DNA of 64,000 nt from an uncultured Prochlorococcus sp. (GCA_902565305.1 CACFEJ010000001.1:1-64000), one strand, 5' to 3'; counted from the first letter of the stretch, positions 36,668 through 46,346 are shown. Made by a program: numbers and translations. Notes: generated by a model from the letters alone, not told the origin.

Positions 36668-38521
36668 TTAAATATAATTAGCTACTTTAACTTCAGAACG
36701 ATTAAGTAAATCCTGAATATCTTCAGTATCTATAGTTTCTCTTTCAATTAGCATTTGAGCCATTTCGTCTAGAACAGTTCTATTATCTGATAAAACTTTT
36801 GTAGCTCTCTTATAGGCAACATCAACAAGCTCTGAAACCTCTACATCAATCGTTGCTGCTGTATCTTCAGAGAAGTCTCTTGTAGAACTCATATCTCTTC
36901 CGAGAAACATTCCACCTTGAGATTGACCTAATGCGACTGGGCCTATTTTATCACTCATACCAAATTTGGTTATCATTTGTCTTGCTACGTTGGCAACTTG
37001 TTGTAAATCATTTGAAGCTCCGGTTGTTACCTCTTCTTCTCCATAGACTATTTCTTCAGCAACTCTTCCACCGAGAGCTACAGCCATTTGATTTTGAAGG
37101 TAAGAACGAGAATAAAGACCAGATTCCATTCTTTCTTCACTTGGAGTAAAGAAAGTTAAACCTCCAGCTTGACCTCTTGGAATTATTGAAACTTTTGCTA
37201 CGGGATCATAATCAGGCATTAATGCTCCAACAAGTGCATGACCAGCTTCGTGATAAGCAACTAATTCTTTCTTCTTATCACTTATGACTCTATCTTTCTT
37301 CTCTGGACCAGCCATAACTCTTTCAATGGCATCACCCACCTCATCATTACTTACTTTATCTAGATCTTTTCTAGCTGCTAGTATTGCTGCTTCATTTAAA
37401 AGGTTAGCTAAATCTGCACCAGTAAATCCTGGTGTTCTTCTAGCAACTTTATCTAAATCAACGTCTTTTGAAAGAGTTTTATCTTTCGCATGAACATTTA
37501 ATATCTGTAATCTTCCGGCGTAATCTGGTCTATCTACTGTTACCTGTCTATCGAATCTTCCAGGACGCATTAAAGCAGAATCCAAGACATCAGGTCTATT
37601 AGTAGCCGCAACTATTATTATTCCTGAATTCCCTTCGAAACCATCCATTTCGGTTAGGAGTTGATTTAATGTTTGTTCTCTTTCATCATTACCTCCGCCC
37701 ATTCCAGCCCCTCTTTGTCTTCCAACGGCATCTATTTCGTCAATGAATACAATACAAGGAGCATTCTTTTTAGCTTGTTCAAAAAGATCTCTAACTCTGC
37801 TAGCTCCAACTCCTACAAACATCTCTACAAATTCTGAACCAGATATTGAGAAAAAAGGTACACCTGCTTCTCCAGCTACTGCTTTTGCTAATAATGTTTT
37901 TCCTGTACCAGGAGGGCCAACAAGAAGAACTCCTTTAGGGATCTTTGCTCCGACTGCAGTAAATCTATCTGGACTCTTAAGAAAATCTACAACTTCTGTG
38001 AGTTCTAATTTTGCACCTTCAACACCAGCAACATCTGAAAAGGTTACTTGTGTAGATGGTTCCATTTGTAATCTAGCTTTGCTCTTGCCAAAACTCATGG
38101 CAGGGTTACCGCCTCCAGCATTCCCGCTTTGAGATCTTCTGAAAAGAAAGAATAGACCTCCAATCAAAAGTACTGGGAAAATTAAGCTACTTACAGCCTG
38201 TTGCCATGGATTAGCTAATTTTGTGGGAGTTACAGCTATATCTACGTTATTCTCAGTAAGTATTTTTAATAAATCTTTGTCAGGAGCTAAATTGACCTCA
38301 GACCTGCTTCCATCATTTTCAACAACTTGAGCTGTGGCATTGTCTGGAGATATTAGGACTCTACTGATTTCTTTATCTTGAACTGCCTCTATAAAGTCAC
38401 TATATCTTAAGGTCTTTGTAGAACTTTCAGTACTAGGTTTATCAAAAACTGAAGTACCAATGAAAATTACAGTAATAACAGCTAGGACATAAAGTCCTAC
38501 GTTTCTCCAACGTTTGTTCAC
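36668..38521 (-). CDS. ftsH: ATP-dependent zinc metalloprotease FtsH
   Basis: Membrane AAA+ protease; in cyanobacteria FtsH heterohexamers degrade photodamaged D1. The 617 residues show an N-terminal membrane span (about 7-25), a lumenal domain, a second span (about 108-127, [18 protein letters not shown]), the AAA module with [20 protein letters not shown] near 204-220, Walker [12 protein letters not shown] near 262, SRH region RPGRFDRQV near 325, and the protease site HEAGH near 428. Proximity to psbA is suggestive but not an operon. This could be any of the cyanobacterial FtsH paralogues; the FtsH2-like form is most likely. Confidence 0.95.
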   Translation of the reverse strand: MNKRWRNVGLYVLAVITVIFIGTSVFDKPSTESSTKTLRYSDFIEAVQDKEISRVLISPDNATAQVVENDGSRSEVNLAPDKDLLKILTENNVDIAVTPTKLANPWQQAVSSLIFPVLLIGGLFFLFRRSQSGNAGGGNPAMSFGKSKARLQMEPSTQVTFSDVAGVEGAKLELTEVVDFLKSPDRFTAVGAKIPKGVLLVGPPGTGKTLLAKAVAGEAGVPFFSISGSEFVEMFVGVGASRVRDLFEQAKKNAPCIVFIDEIDAVGRQRGAGMGGGNDEREQTLNQLLTEMDGFEGNSGIIIVAATNRPDVLDSALMRPGRFDRQVTVDRPDYAGRLQILNVHAKDKTLSKDVDLDKVARRTPGFTGADLANLLNEAAILAARKDLDKVSNDEVGDAIERVMAGPEKKDRVISDKKKELVAYHEAGHALVGALMPDYDPVAKVSIIPRGQAGGLTFFTPSEERMESGLYSRSYLQNQMAVALGGRVAEEIVYGEEEVTTGASNDLQQVANVARQMITKFGMSDKIGPVALGQSQGGMFLGRDMSSTRDFSEDTAATIDVEVSELVDVAYKRATKVLSDNRTVLDEMAQMLIERETIDTEDIQDLLNRSEVKVANYI

Positions 38522-38567
38522 GATAAAAAATCTTTAATAAATCTATAATACTAATAATAAAACAATA

Positions 38568-39743
38568 TTAAGAGCGTCTTAGAACATCTACTACACTTTT
38601 GAATGCAAACCATTCAGGAATTGGTTCGCCATTCCTCAATTTCTTTCTAAATTCAGTACCACTAAGTTTCATAATTTCATAATTAAATTCTTTAGCTTCT
38701 TCAGCTGTTATATATCCTTTTTCCTTCGTATAAACTAAATTTTTTGAAGGAACAGTTTGCATCATCAATTCATCTGCACACTTATTCGCAAAATTCTGGG
38801 CATCATATGGACCATAAAAATCTTCACCAGTTGATGACGACTTACAACCAGCCATATCTCTACCAATAATAAAGTGGGTGCAGCCATAATTTCTTCTGAT
38901 TATCATATGTTGAAGAGCTTCTCTTGGCCCTGCCATATGCATTGAATAAGGTAAAAAAGCCCATTTTATTCTTTCATCAGATATTTCCTCTTCTAATTCT
39001 TTGTAGGTCAAATATCTAACTTTTCCAGGAATATCATCTTGTTGAGTTGGCCCACAAGTTGGATGAACTAAAACAACTGATTTAGAGGAGACATTATCTG
39101 AAAGTAAGGCATTAGTAAATAATTCATAATGTGCTCTATGAATTGGATTTCTGCATTGAAATGCAACTACATCATGATTTGAGGGAAGTGTAGATCTAAC
39201 TTCTTCTGGGGTTTTACAAGGGAATTCTCTAATTGGTAGTTCAAAACCATAAACTCTTCCTCCTATATAAAATCTCCCTCTCTCGTTAAAAATCATCTTA
39301 ACAGCAGGATGATCTAAAGAATTAGTACCATAACAAAGTTCAGCTTCTAAGGATTTGTCAGGCTCCCATTTAGAGCTAACTTCTAAAATCGCAATTTTTT
39401 GTTTTTTATAAGTAAGTAATATTGTCTCGCCAGCTTTTACTTTTTCATTATTTGAATCAAATACAATAGGCAAGCCAAAAAGCAACCCGTTTGTATTTCT
39501 ATTATTTTTAATTACCGAATTGTAGTTATTTTCATCCATAAAACCTTCCAGTGGAGAAAAAGCTCCAACCATCAAAAGTTCTACATCGCATGCATTTCTC
39601 TCGCTGCATTCAAACTCATAAGTAGCTTTAGAGATAAAATCATTTTTAAGGTTTTTATCTCTAATAAATAAATTTTTTAGTTCCCCTCCATAAGGCGGTA
39701 TTAGTCCATTAGTATCTGTTTTAGTTTTTTGTTGTAATTCCAT
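38568..39743 (-). CDS. sat: ATP sulfurylase (sulfate adenylyltransferase)
   Basis: Activates sulfate to adenosine phosphosulfate for assimilation. The 391-residue enzyme has the PUA-like N-domain (to about 165) and the catalytic domain with FQCRNPIHRAHYEL near residue 196 (HxxH nucleotide-binding motif), VLVHPTCGPTQQDDIPG near 225 and FIIGRDMAGCKSS near 290. The C-terminal part carries no APS kinase. It is followed, on the same strand, by a 40+ bp gap to ftsH. The upstream region is shared with a strong hairpin near 39780. Confidence 0.95.
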   Translation of the reverse strand: MELQQKTKTDTNGLIPPYGGELKNLFIRDKNLKNDFISKATYEFECSERNACDVELLMVGAFSPLEGFMDENNYNSVIKNNRNTNGLLFGLPIVFDSNNEKVKAGETILLTYKKQKIAILEVSSKWEPDKSLEAELCYGTNSLDHPAVKMIFNERGRFYIGGRVYGFELPIREFPCKTPEEVRSTLPSNHDVVAFQCRNPIHRAHYELFTNALLSDNVSSKSVVLVHPTCGPTQQDDIPGKVRYLTYKELEEEISDERIKWAFLPYSMHMAGPREALQHMIIRRNYGCTHFIIGRDMAGCKSSSTGEDFYGPYDAQNFANKCADELMMQTVPSKNLVYTKEKGYITAEEAKEFNYEIMKLSGTEFRKKLRNGEPIPEWFAFKSVVDVLRRS

Positions 39744-39773
39744 TTTTAAATTTATAAAGAAAAATTTTGAAAA

Positions 39774-39800
39774 AAAAAGAGGGGTTTAACCCCCTTTTTT
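39774..39800 (-). terminator. Terminator downstream of psbO
   Basis: GGGGT (39781-39785) pairs with ACCCC (39789-39793) around a short loop, with an A-run on the left and T-run on the right. On the minus strand it follows psbO by 14 bp and precedes sat, so it should end the psbO transcript. Confidence 0.8.
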
Positions 39801-39813
39801 TCTTAAATAGGAT

Positions 39814-40608
39814 TTATGCCTTTCTTCCGTAAAGCTCCCCAATTATTTTTACATCAAGTGGATCCTTCGAACCCATATCAGTATCTGAAGGTTGGATAGC
39901 TTCAAAAGTACCAGCAAACTCGTCTGTGTCAGAATCTACATTGTTGATTGAAAGTGTAATAACGCCTGTGCCGTTTACATCAACTTTAATATTTTCTTTT
40001 GCAAGTTCTTCATCATCTCCTCCCAATGCAACTAAACCTTGAGCATATTCAACACCAGTATTTTTAGCTCTTGCCTTAGGATCTAGAAAGTCACCAGTTC
40101 TGTAATTAGGTGTAAATGTTGAACCACTAACCTCAGTGCCTGGCTCTATAGATGAAGGTAAATCAGCTGTAAGATCTTTTGCTGAGAATGCAAATGGAAC
40201 CTCTAAACCACCAGGAGTTAATACAGTAATAAGTTGAAAATCAATACCACCTTTTTCTGTGAAAGTTCCTGAATCTATATCTCCATAAACTTCTGTCACT
40301 GTAGTGTTATTTCTGGGGCTAATAATTTTTGTAGAAACAAATTCTGCAGCTTTTCGTTTTGTCCCGGGCACTTTTACATAAACTTCTGTTGGATGCATGC
40401 ATATTCCTTTAAGGCTATCTCCATTCCCTAGAGATATTGATCCGACAAGAGATGTGTCTAATGAAGGACAATCATTAGCTTTTCCTGTGTTTACAACATC
40501 TGTGAATTGTGCATTTCCTCTTTCAGAGAAAGCAAATGTTTTAACAGGCACGAAAGCAAAAGTTATACAAATTGAAATAACAAAAGCTAAGAAAGAACGA
40601 ATTCTCAT
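39814..40608 (-). CDS. psbO: Photosystem II manganese-stabilising protein PsbO
   Basis: Lumenal extrinsic protein that stabilises the Mn4CaO5 oxygen-evolving cluster. I set the start at the ATG at 40608 because the following residues, MRIRSFLAFVISICITFAFVPVKTFAFS, form a classic signal peptide (about 26 residues); an upstream ATG at 40653 would put a polar stretch in front of it. The mature protein has a Cys pair (CPSLDTS and GICMHPTEVYVK) and the PsbO beta-barrel segments QLITVLTPGGLEVPFAFS, RTGDFLDPKARAKNTGVEYAQGLVALGG and GTGVITLSINNVDSDTDEFAGTFEAIQPSDTDMGSKDP. Length 264 residues. Confidence 0.97.
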   Translation of the reverse strand: MRIRSFLAFVISICITFAFVPVKTFAFSERGNAQFTDVVNTGKANDCPSLDTSLVGSISLGNGDSLKGICMHPTEVYVKVPGTKRKAAEFVSTKIISPRNNTTVTEVYGDIDSGTFTEKGGIDFQLITVLTPGGLEVPFAFSAKDLTADLPSSIEPGTEVSGSTFTPNYRTGDFLDPKARAKNTGVEYAQGLVALGGDDEELAKENIKVDVNGTGVITLSINNVDSDTDEFAGTFEAIQPSDTDMGSKDPLDVKIIGELYGRKA

Positions 40609-40824
40609 AATTAAAGTTTCAGTAAAGTTCTGTGACGATAGATTAAAGGTCATCTAAATAGTTCAGTACGGATATTACAAGGGAAAGGACCATAAAAGAT
40701 AGGACTTTTAAATCCTCGAAACAACCCGTAGCTTTTTAGATTTTAAAAAACTGGGATTATTTTAAGCTATCACATTATTTTTAATGATTAAGATTACAAA
40801 AAAATACAAATTAAGAAATTTTTT

Positions 40825-42081
40825 TTATTTTTTTAATGAAATAATTTGGGTTATTAATTTATTTGCTAAATCAATTTTTGATGTTTTTTTAATATAATGT
40901 TCCATATTGTTCGTATCAAACAGCCAACCCTCATTTTGTGCTAAAAAGCCAAATCCTTGGCCTTCAAGATCAATTGGATTTGCGAATAGATAATCACAAC
41001 CCTTTTGAATAATCTTTTGCTTAATTCTTATTCTTGCTTCTTCGATAGATCCTGTAAAAGCACAAAAGCCTACAAAAACTTGGTTATCTTTTTTTGATTT
41101 ACTAATTGTTTTTAAAATATCTGGGACTAGCTCAAAGTTTTTTTTCAAATGTTCATTAATTTTATTTTTTGGAATTTTAGCTGAAGTATCTGAGGTTATC
41201 TTGAAATCAGATACTGCTGCATTCATGAAAAAATAATCACAATTTGATATTTCATTATTAAGTGCCTTAATTAAATCAACGCTAGTTTCAATTTCATATC
41301 TTTTTATTCCATCTGTAAGATTCTTATCGATTTTCAGAGGCCCATGGACATATTTTACTTGTGCTCCTCTGAACCTCGCCACTTGAGAAAGAAGTAGGCC
41401 CATAGCTCCAGAACTTTTGTTAGTAATATGTCTTGCCGCGTCAATTTGCTCTGAGGTGCACCCCCCAGTTATTAAAATTTCTTTATTAAGTAAATCTTTG
41501 CGATATTCATTTTCATTGTGTGAAGCTATAAATTCAAGAGCTAATTGAATTAGATCATTTGGAGGTATCTTACCGATGCCAATAGCATCACATGCTAAGA
41601 GGCCTTCACTTGGTTGCAAAGACAAAACATTTTCGTAATTTTGTAAATTCTCATAATTTTTTTGGACAGCTTTATTTAGCCACATTTGTGTATTCATTGC
41701 TGGTGCAACAATAATTGGCTTTGTATTTGCTATTAAGATGCTTGGGATCAATCCCTCTGCATTTCCAGTTACCCATTTTGCTAATGTTGTCGCTGTTAAA
41801 GGCGCAATGATTAAAATATCAGCCCAATTACTTAGTTCTATGTGAAGAGGTGTTGATTGACTATTTGACCATTGATCATTTTCTAAAACGCAGGGGTTTC
41901 TACTTAAAATAGAAAGAGAAAGAGGCTTTATTAATTTTTCTGCATTTTTTGATAAAACGCATCTTATTTCATAATTGTCTTTCGCTAATTGGCTAACTAA
42001 TAATGGAATTCTTACAGCTGCGATACTTCCAGTTATTAATAAAAGAACCTTTATTTTGGAGTCCTTACTTTTAGTTTTCAT
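40825..42081 (-). CDS. coaBC: Bifunctional phosphopantothenoylcysteine decarboxylase / synthetase
   Basis: Two sequential steps of coenzyme A synthesis in one 418-residue chain. The N-terminal CoaC domain (about 1-185) has the flavoprotein pattern VLLLITGSIAAVRIPLLVSQL, the IAPLTATTLAKWVTGNAEGLIPSILIANTKPIIVAPAMNTQMW segment and the substrate-loop GLLACDAIGIGKIP. The C-terminal CoaB domain (about 200-418) has EILITGGCTSEQIDAARHITNKSSGAMG and the AAVSDF motif (with MNAAVSDFKI). The GKGKG-type loop of CoaC is GIGKIP, within normal variation. It overlaps the small DUF2555 gene by 11 bp and is 3' of it. Confidence 0.94.
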   Translation of the reverse strand: MKTKSKDSKIKVLLLITGSIAAVRIPLLVSQLAKDNYEIRCVLSKNAEKLIKPLSLSILSRNPCVLENDQWSNSQSTPLHIELSNWADILIIAPLTATTLAKWVTGNAEGLIPSILIANTKPIIVAPAMNTQMWLNKAVQKNYENLQNYENVLSLQPSEGLLACDAIGIGKIPPNDLIQLALEFIASHNENEYRKDLLNKEILITGGCTSEQIDAARHITNKSSGAMGLLLSQVARFRGAQVKYVHGPLKIDKNLTDGIKRYEIETSVDLIKALNNEISNCDYFFMNAAVSDFKITSDTSAKIPKNKINEHLKKNFELVPDILKTISKSKKDNQVFVGFCAFTGSIEEARIRIKQKIIQKGCDYLFANPIDLEGQGFGFLAQNEGWLFDTNNMEHYIKKTSKIDLANKLITQIISLKK

Positions 42082-42292
42082 CGAAAGGTTCCTGATCGAG
42101 TAGATGGGTATAATTAGTTGTCAATTCTGGTCTATTGATGGCAAGAGCCCTCAGTAAGTGCCAGTCTTTTAATCCATCAAATGGAGTATTATAATTATCT
42201 TCCTCTAGCCTTTTAGCGAGCTCAAGGGTCATTTCTTCATCAAAAGAATTTACTAGTTCCTCGCTTATTTTATTTTCAGAAATGAATTTCAT
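42071..42292 (-). CDS. DUF2555 family small cyanobacterial protein
   Basis: A 73-residue soluble protein with the DUF2555 pattern: a helix EEMTLELAKRLEEDNYNTPFDGLKDWHLLRALAINRPELTTNYTHLLDQEPFDE. The core DWHLLRALA...RPEL is what I recognise. Start is the ATG at 42292; a non-ATG start 15 bases upstream is possible. Function unknown. The 3' end overlaps coaBC by 11 bp, suggesting coupling to CoA synthesis, an inference from position. Confidence 0.75.
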   Translation of the reverse strand: MKFISENKISEELVNSFDEEMTLELAKRLEEDNYNTPFDGLKDWHLLRALAINRPELTTNYTHLLDQEPFDEN

Positions 42293-42507
42293 ATTGAGTA
42301 AAGTCAATATATCCTAATAATAAAGCCTCAAGTAATTATTTAAAATTGATATAAGAATTTAGTATATATTTTCAAGGATATGGTAATTTCAATTTTTATA
42401 ATCTTTTTAAATTTTTGTTAAGTCATTTATCTTCATTCTCAGTCATAAAAATGAAAACTCTCCTTTTCAAAAATATTTTTTCTTAAAATACCGAAAAAAT
42501 TTATATC

Positions 42508-42708
42508 ATGTCGCAAACCAAAAGAGAGCAAGTCATTAGTCACATTCGCTATTTAAGGCAAGAGCTTAGAGAAATGCATTTAGGAATAAAAGAAGATGAC
42601 CTTTTCCCTGAACCAGGCGAATTAAGAGGATTAATGGCTCAGTTGGAGGCATTACTTGAATTAATAGAAGGAAATACTAAAATTCAATCAAACTCTGAAG
42701 CTGCTTAG
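42508..42708 (+). CDS. Small conserved cyanobacterial protein
   Basis: A 66-residue acidic helical protein (REQVISHIRYLRQELREMHLGIKEDD then LFPEPGELRGLMAQLEALLELIEG). I do not recognise a named domain. Two helices separated by a FPEPGEL turn suggest a small dimeric helical protein. It lies 12 bp upstream of the Ycf20-like gene on the same strand, so the two are probably one transcript. A 215-bp AT-rich gap lies before it, with no other gene visible. Confidence 0.7.
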   Translation: MSQTKREQVISHIRYLRQELREMHLGIKEDDLFPEPGELRGLMAQLEALLELIEGNTKIQSNSEAA

Positions 42709-42719
42709 TTTAATGCAAA

Positions 42720-43061
42720 ATGGTTGTTAAACCTCAAAAGACAAAATTTCAGCTAAAAATTGTGGAAAATATTCAGACATTAAGTATTTGGGCTAATAAT
42801 CCATGGCGAAGATATTCAATATCATTGATTATAATTTTAATCGGCTACTTTTTTGGAAGTTCTCTTGGTATGGTAAGTGCCGTTGTGGAACTCATGGATC
42901 CAGTAGCTGCTTTCTTATCAGTAGTTTTTATTGAGTTTTTAATAGTTTTGAGAAGAAATTTTAGATTTGAAAGGAAAAAGAAATTTTTAGTACTTTTATT
43001 AGATTCTTTAAGATTGGGATTATTTTATGGTTTCTTTACTGAAAGTCTGAAGTTGCTATAA
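42720..43061 (+). CDS. Ycf20-like (DUF565) membrane protein
   Basis: A 113-residue membrane protein. A basic N-terminus leads to WANNPWRRYSISLIIILIGYFFGSSLGM, a second hydrophobic span (PVAAFLSVVFIEFLIVL), a conserved basic stretch RRNFRFERKKK and a final hydrophobic region LLDSLRLGLFYGFFTESLKLL. This pattern fits DUF565/Ycf20, a family linked in algae and cyanobacteria to photoprotection. Start is the ATG at 42720. Converges on pyrB with a 2-bp gap. Function in picocyanobacteria is not established. Confidence 0.72.
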   Translation: MVVKPQKTKFQLKIVENIQTLSIWANNPWRRYSISLIIILIGYFFGSSLGMVSAVVELMDPVAAFLSVVFIEFLIVLRRNFRFERKKKFLVLLLDSLRLGLFYGFFTESLKLL

Positions 43062-43063
43062 AT

Positions 43064-44080
43064 TTACTTGTTGTGTTTTTGTAATAGATAAAGCAAAGCC
43101 ATTCTTATAGGTATACCATTTGCAACTTGATTATTAATTAAGCAATTAGAATATCCATCTACCACTTTGCTACTTATTTCAATATCTCTGTTAATGGGAC
43201 CAGGATGTAGTACTGGAATTTCTTTGTTATTTAAAGATAATTTCTCTGGGGTTAAGCCATAATGCAAACTATATGAATCAATGCTACTTAATAAATTTTC
43301 CATCATTCTCTCTTTCTGGAGTCTTAAAACAATAATCGCATCTGCAATTTTTATTGATTCTTCCAATGATCTAGAAATTGTTATGGAACCTCTTGATTTA
43401 ACAGGATCTTCTGTTTGATTTGGCGCGGGGTTTTTTAAAAAATTGATAAATTCGTCAGGTATTAATGTCTTAGGACCACATAAGATTATATCGGCGCCGA
43501 ATGCACTTAAAGCCCAAAGATTTGACCTGGCAACCCTTGAATGATTAACGTCTCCAATTATTAAAATTTTTTTGGAATTTAAAACCTCTGGATTCAGTTT
43601 TTTTTGGGAAAAGAATTTTATCAATGTATAGATGTCAAGCAATCCTTGGCTGGGGTGACTATGTAATCCATCGCCTGCATTAAGAACCGAAGTCTTGGAA
43701 TTTATTGCATCAAGTTTTTTTGCGATTTCAAAGGTTATGTAACTTGATGAATGTCTGATAACTAATGTATCCGCACCCATAGCAGAATAAGTTATGGCTG
43801 TATCAATTATTGTTTCGCCTTTTGTTAAAGAGCTGGAGGATGGCGCAAAGGTTTGGACATCAGCAGAAAGTCTTTTTGCTGCAAGCTCAAAACTATTTTT
43901 TGTTCTTGTACTAGCCTCAAAAAATAAAGACGTTACCAAAGTCCCTTGTAAGGCCGGTATCTTTTTTGTGCCTGCATTTTTTAGTGCATCAAATCTATTA
44001 GCTAATTCAAATACTGACTCATAATCTTTAATTGAAAAATTAGCTAGTGTGTGGATATGTTTATGAGGCCAAATTTGCAT
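43064..44080 (-). CDS. pyrB: Aspartate carbamoyltransferase catalytic chain
   Basis: Condenses carbamoyl phosphate and aspartate to carbamoyl aspartate, the first committed step of pyrimidine synthesis. The 338 residues show [21 protein letters not shown] near residue 51 (carbamoyl-phosphate STRT motif), [16 protein letters not shown] near 106, [17 protein letters not shown] near 137 (HPSQ), and [14 protein letters not shown] near 288. The start is the ATG at 44080, 5 bp after the alkyladenine glycosylase gene stop, so they are probably co-transcribed. It is the second pyrimidine gene in the window after pyrD. Confidence 0.96.
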   Translation of the reverse strand: MQIWPHKHIHTLANFSIKDYESVFELANRFDALKNAGTKKIPALQGTLVTSLFFEASTRTKNSFELAAKRLSADVQTFAPSSSSLTKGETIIDTAITYSAMGADTLVIRHSSSYITFEIAKKLDAINSKTSVLNAGDGLHSHPSQGLLDIYTLIKFFSQKKLNPEVLNSKKILIIGDVNHSRVARSNLWALSAFGADIILCGPKTLIPDEFINFLKNPAPNQTEDPVKSRGSITISRSLEESIKIADAIIVLRLQKERMMENLLSSIDSYSLHYGLTPEKLSLNNKEIPVLHPGPINRDIEISSKVVDGYSNCLINNQVANGIPIRMALLYLLQKHNK

Positions 44081-44085
44081 TACGC

Positions 44086-44685
44086 TTAAAAAGATAAATG
44101 ATTATTAAATTTAGGTGTTCTGTCACCTTTTAATCTTTTACTTACACTCCTACTATTTTTGAGATACCAACGCCATTTTATATTTTTTGCCTTTGATATG
44201 CCAATTCTCGTAGTTTGAATAAGATCTTTTTTTTCCAGAGTGGAGTCTCGTGGAGAAATCCATAAAGATTTATTATTAAGAACTTCAAGTGAGTTAAATG
44301 AAATATCTATACTGAATGTTTTAGTTACCAGGCCAGGTCCAGAAGCTAATCTTTCATTTTTATTAGATATAAAAACTGATCTTATCAAGACACCACTCGC
44401 AAAATTTTCTTTATCAGTAACTATGTTTAAACAATGATGAATGCCATAAGATTTGTAAATATAAAATGTGCCAGGTTTTCCAAATAATGATTTGTTTGAT
44501 TCAGTCATTTTGCGGTATCCATGACAGGCCTCTTCTTCCTGTGAATAAGCTTCAGTTTCAACAATTACCCCTGTAACATGATCTATCTCATTATTTTTTC
44601 TTATGAGGTGGCAGCCTATTAAATCAGGAGCAACAAGTTTAGAGTGCCGATAAAAAAAATTTTTTGGAAATAATTCTTCTTCTAT
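44086..44685 (-). CDS. 3-methyladenine DNA glycosylase (AAG/MPG family), apparent ATA start
   Basis: Removes alkylated purines (3-methyladenine, hypoxanthine) from DNA. The first standard in-frame ATG is at 44508, but that would drop the N-terminal third of the domain: upstream in the same frame, without a stop, the sequence reads [20 protein letters not shown] and then [20 protein letters not shown], which includes the ETEAY catalytic-Glu motif. The open frame begins after a TGA at 44689-44691, and the first codon that gives a family-like N-terminus is ATA at 44685 (then EEELFPKN), giving 199 residues, the normal AAG length. ATA may be a mutated or non-standard start. Downstream motifs are [21 protein letters not shown] and [11 protein letters not shown]. 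Confidence 0.75.
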   Translation of the reverse strand: MEEELFPKNFFYRHSKLVAPDLIGCHLIRKNNEIDHVTGVIVETEAYSQEEEACHGYRKMTESNKSLFGKPGTFYIYKSYGIHHCLNIVTDKENFASGVLIRSVFISNKNERLASGPGLVTKTFSIDISFNSLEVLNNKSLWISPRDSTLEKKDLIQTTRIGISKAKNIKWRWYLKNSRSVSKRLKGDRTPKFNNHLSF

Positions 44686-44857
44686 TTTTCAATGTCTATC
44701 TAATAACATGTTTAGCTGAGAAAAATAATTAAGGCTATAAATTGATATTGATTTTCAAAAAAATGTGAGTATGTTTTTAAAATATTTGAAATTCAAAGGA
44801 TATGTAAATAAGTTGTTCTTAATAAACTATTATTTAAATAAGAAAGATATTAAAAGT

Positions 44858-45151
44858 ATGACAAAAATAACTAAAGAGGAAGTAAAAAAGGTTGCTCATT
44901 TAGCGAGATTAGAACTTAACGAGAATGAAATTAATAATCATGCAGAACAATTAGAAAAGATATTGGATTACATAAGACAACTAGAAAAAATTGATACAGA
45001 TGATGTCCCCTGTACAACCAGAGCTATAGAGGTTGTAAATGTATTTAGAAAAGACGAAAAGAAAAATTCGGATTGCAATGAAGAACTTTTAGAATTAGGT
45101 CCATCGAGAGAAGATAAATATTTTAAAGTACCAAAAATTATTAATGAATGA
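44858..45151 (+). CDS. gatC: Aspartyl/glutamyl-tRNA amidotransferase subunit C
   Basis: Small stabilising subunit of GatCAB, which amidates misacylated Glu-tRNA(Gln) and, where needed, Asp-tRNA(Asn). Family pattern EEVKKVAHLARLELNENEI near residue 6 and LEKILDYIRQLEKIDTDDVPCTTR near 31-55. I start at the ATG at 44858 (97 residues); the frame stays open upstream to 44765 but that would add a basic, unrelated 31-residue extension. Converges on crtR with a 5-bp gap. gatA and gatB are not in this window. Confidence 0.93.
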   Translation: MTKITKEEVKKVAHLARLELNENEINNHAEQLEKILDYIRQLEKIDTDDVPCTTRAIEVVNVFRKDEKKNSDCNEELLELGPSREDKYFKVPKIINE

Positions 45152-45156
45152 GTAAG

Positions 45157-46188
45157 TTAGTTGCTTCCAATAAATGTTTTGTTGACTATCTTTAATAAAA
45201 ATTTTTTTAATTTAAAGCCTGGATATAAATTTATGATTTTTCTTATTTTTCCCCTCTTTTTGCTATGACTCCTTACACCAATTAATAAATCATAAATAAA
45301 GTTAAAAATGTCTTCTTTACTTTCAAATATCCCAACCCTTTGAGGGGAGCCTTTTTTATCCAATAAAGGCTTAGTTTTTTCATAAGCTATTTTGTATTCA
45401 AACCAAGGAATCGAAGGCCAAAGATGATGAATGAGATGGTAATTTTGCCCCATTATTAATAAATTCATAAATTTGCTTGGATAAACTCGAGAATTTATCC
45501 ATTTATTCCTTGATCTAAATGGTCTATGGGGTAAATAATCAAAAAATATTCCTAAAGTGACCCCTACCATTAATGCTGGGCCGAACCATAAATTATAAAT
45601 TAAATTCATAAAGTCAAATTTCAAACCAGCCAAGATAATTGTTATAAATATGGATCTTTCAATTCCCCATTGTAGTAATTCATATCTTCGCCAGAGTTTT
45701 CTTTGAAAGAAAAACACCTCATGATAAAAAAATCTTGGAGCAATTAGCCAAATTGGACCAAAAGTACTGACAATATGATCTGGATCATTTTTGGGGTGAT
45801 TTACGTGAATATGATGTTGTAAATGAACTCTCGTAAAAACTGGGAAGCTAAATCCTAATAGAATAGCTGAGCCATGGCCCATTGCTTGATTAATCCAAGG
45901 AACTGGATGAGCAGCTTTATGACAGGCATCATGAATAACAGTACCTTCAATATGTAAAGCTAAAAAAGCAGTGGCTACAAGTAAAGGTAAAGGCCAAACA
46001 CCCCTATACCATTGCCATATGCTAAGAAAAGCGAGAAAATAACCGCCAAAAAATAAACCTAATGTTGGATTCCAAAAACTTGGCGGATCTACGTAATTTT
46101 TAATCTCTTTTTGCCAATTAAATGATTTTGAAGAATTAGTATTTTTTGTTGTATTTTTACTGGTTAAGTTTGAAATCGTTTCTTTTAT
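45157..46188 (-). CDS. crtR: Beta-carotene hydroxylase CrtR, apparent ATA start
   Basis: Di-iron membrane hydroxylase that converts beta-carotene to zeaxanthin. The histidine-box pattern is visible: HDACHKAAH (first box), HLQHHIHVNHPKNDPDH, and HLIHHLWPSIPW. The first box and a membrane span (FWNPTLGLFFGGYFLAFLSIW) lie upstream of the first in-frame ATG at 45882, so the gene must start earlier. The frame is open to a TAA at about 46194; the first codons after it are AGA ATA AAA GAA ACG, with no ATG, GTG or TTG before the conserved region. ATA at 46188 gives 343 residues. The exact start is therefore uncertain, possibly ATA or ATT. Confidence 0.85.
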   Translation of the reverse strand: MKETISNLTSKNTTKNTNSSKSFNWQKEIKNYVDPPSFWNPTLGLFFGGYFLAFLSIWQWYRGVWPLPLLVATAFLALHIEGTVIHDACHKAAHPVPWINQAMGHGSAILLGFSFPVFTRVHLQHHIHVNHPKNDPDHIVSTFGPIWLIAPRFFYHEVFFFQRKLWRRYELLQWGIERSIFITIILAGLKFDFMNLIYNLWFGPALMVGVTLGIFFDYLPHRPFRSRNKWINSRVYPSKFMNLLIMGQNYHLIHHLWPSIPWFEYKIAYEKTKPLLDKKGSPQRVGIFESKEDIFNFIYDLLIGVRSHSKKRGKIRKIINLYPGFKLKKFLLKIVNKTFIGSN

Positions 46189-46346
46189 TCTTTAAATAAT
46201 ATAACTAATATTTCAAGATGATTGCATGTTTAAAGATAAAAAAAATTTTTTTTGGGTATTTTTAATTTAATTTTAATGTGTCAAATTAATCATCTTAAGA
46301 AAAAATATTTTTAAAATAAACCTCTTTCAATTATTATTTTATTTGA

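Noticed and set aside
40609..40653. Upstream start for PsbO
   Set aside because: It would bury the signal peptide behind a polar stretch; the ATG at 40608 starts a textbook signal.
42309..42507. Small open frames between the DUF2555 gene and the 66-residue gene
   Set aside because: Only 13-residue or shorter peptides are seen, without ribosome-binding signals.
44086..44508. Short alkyladenine glycosylase beginning at the ATG at 44508
   Set aside because: It would lack the catalytic ETEAY region and ~59 residues that are encoded in the same frame directly upstream.
44639..44689. A slippage/frameshift at the A8/T6 run, with a TTG start in another frame joined to the glycosylase
   Set aside because: The existing frame already encodes the expected N-terminus as far as the Glu-Glu-Glu codons, so an indel is not needed; a changed start codon is simpler.
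44765..44857. 31-residue N-terminal extension of GatC
   Set aside because: Basic sequence unlike the family; the standard N-terminus begins at the ATG at 44858.
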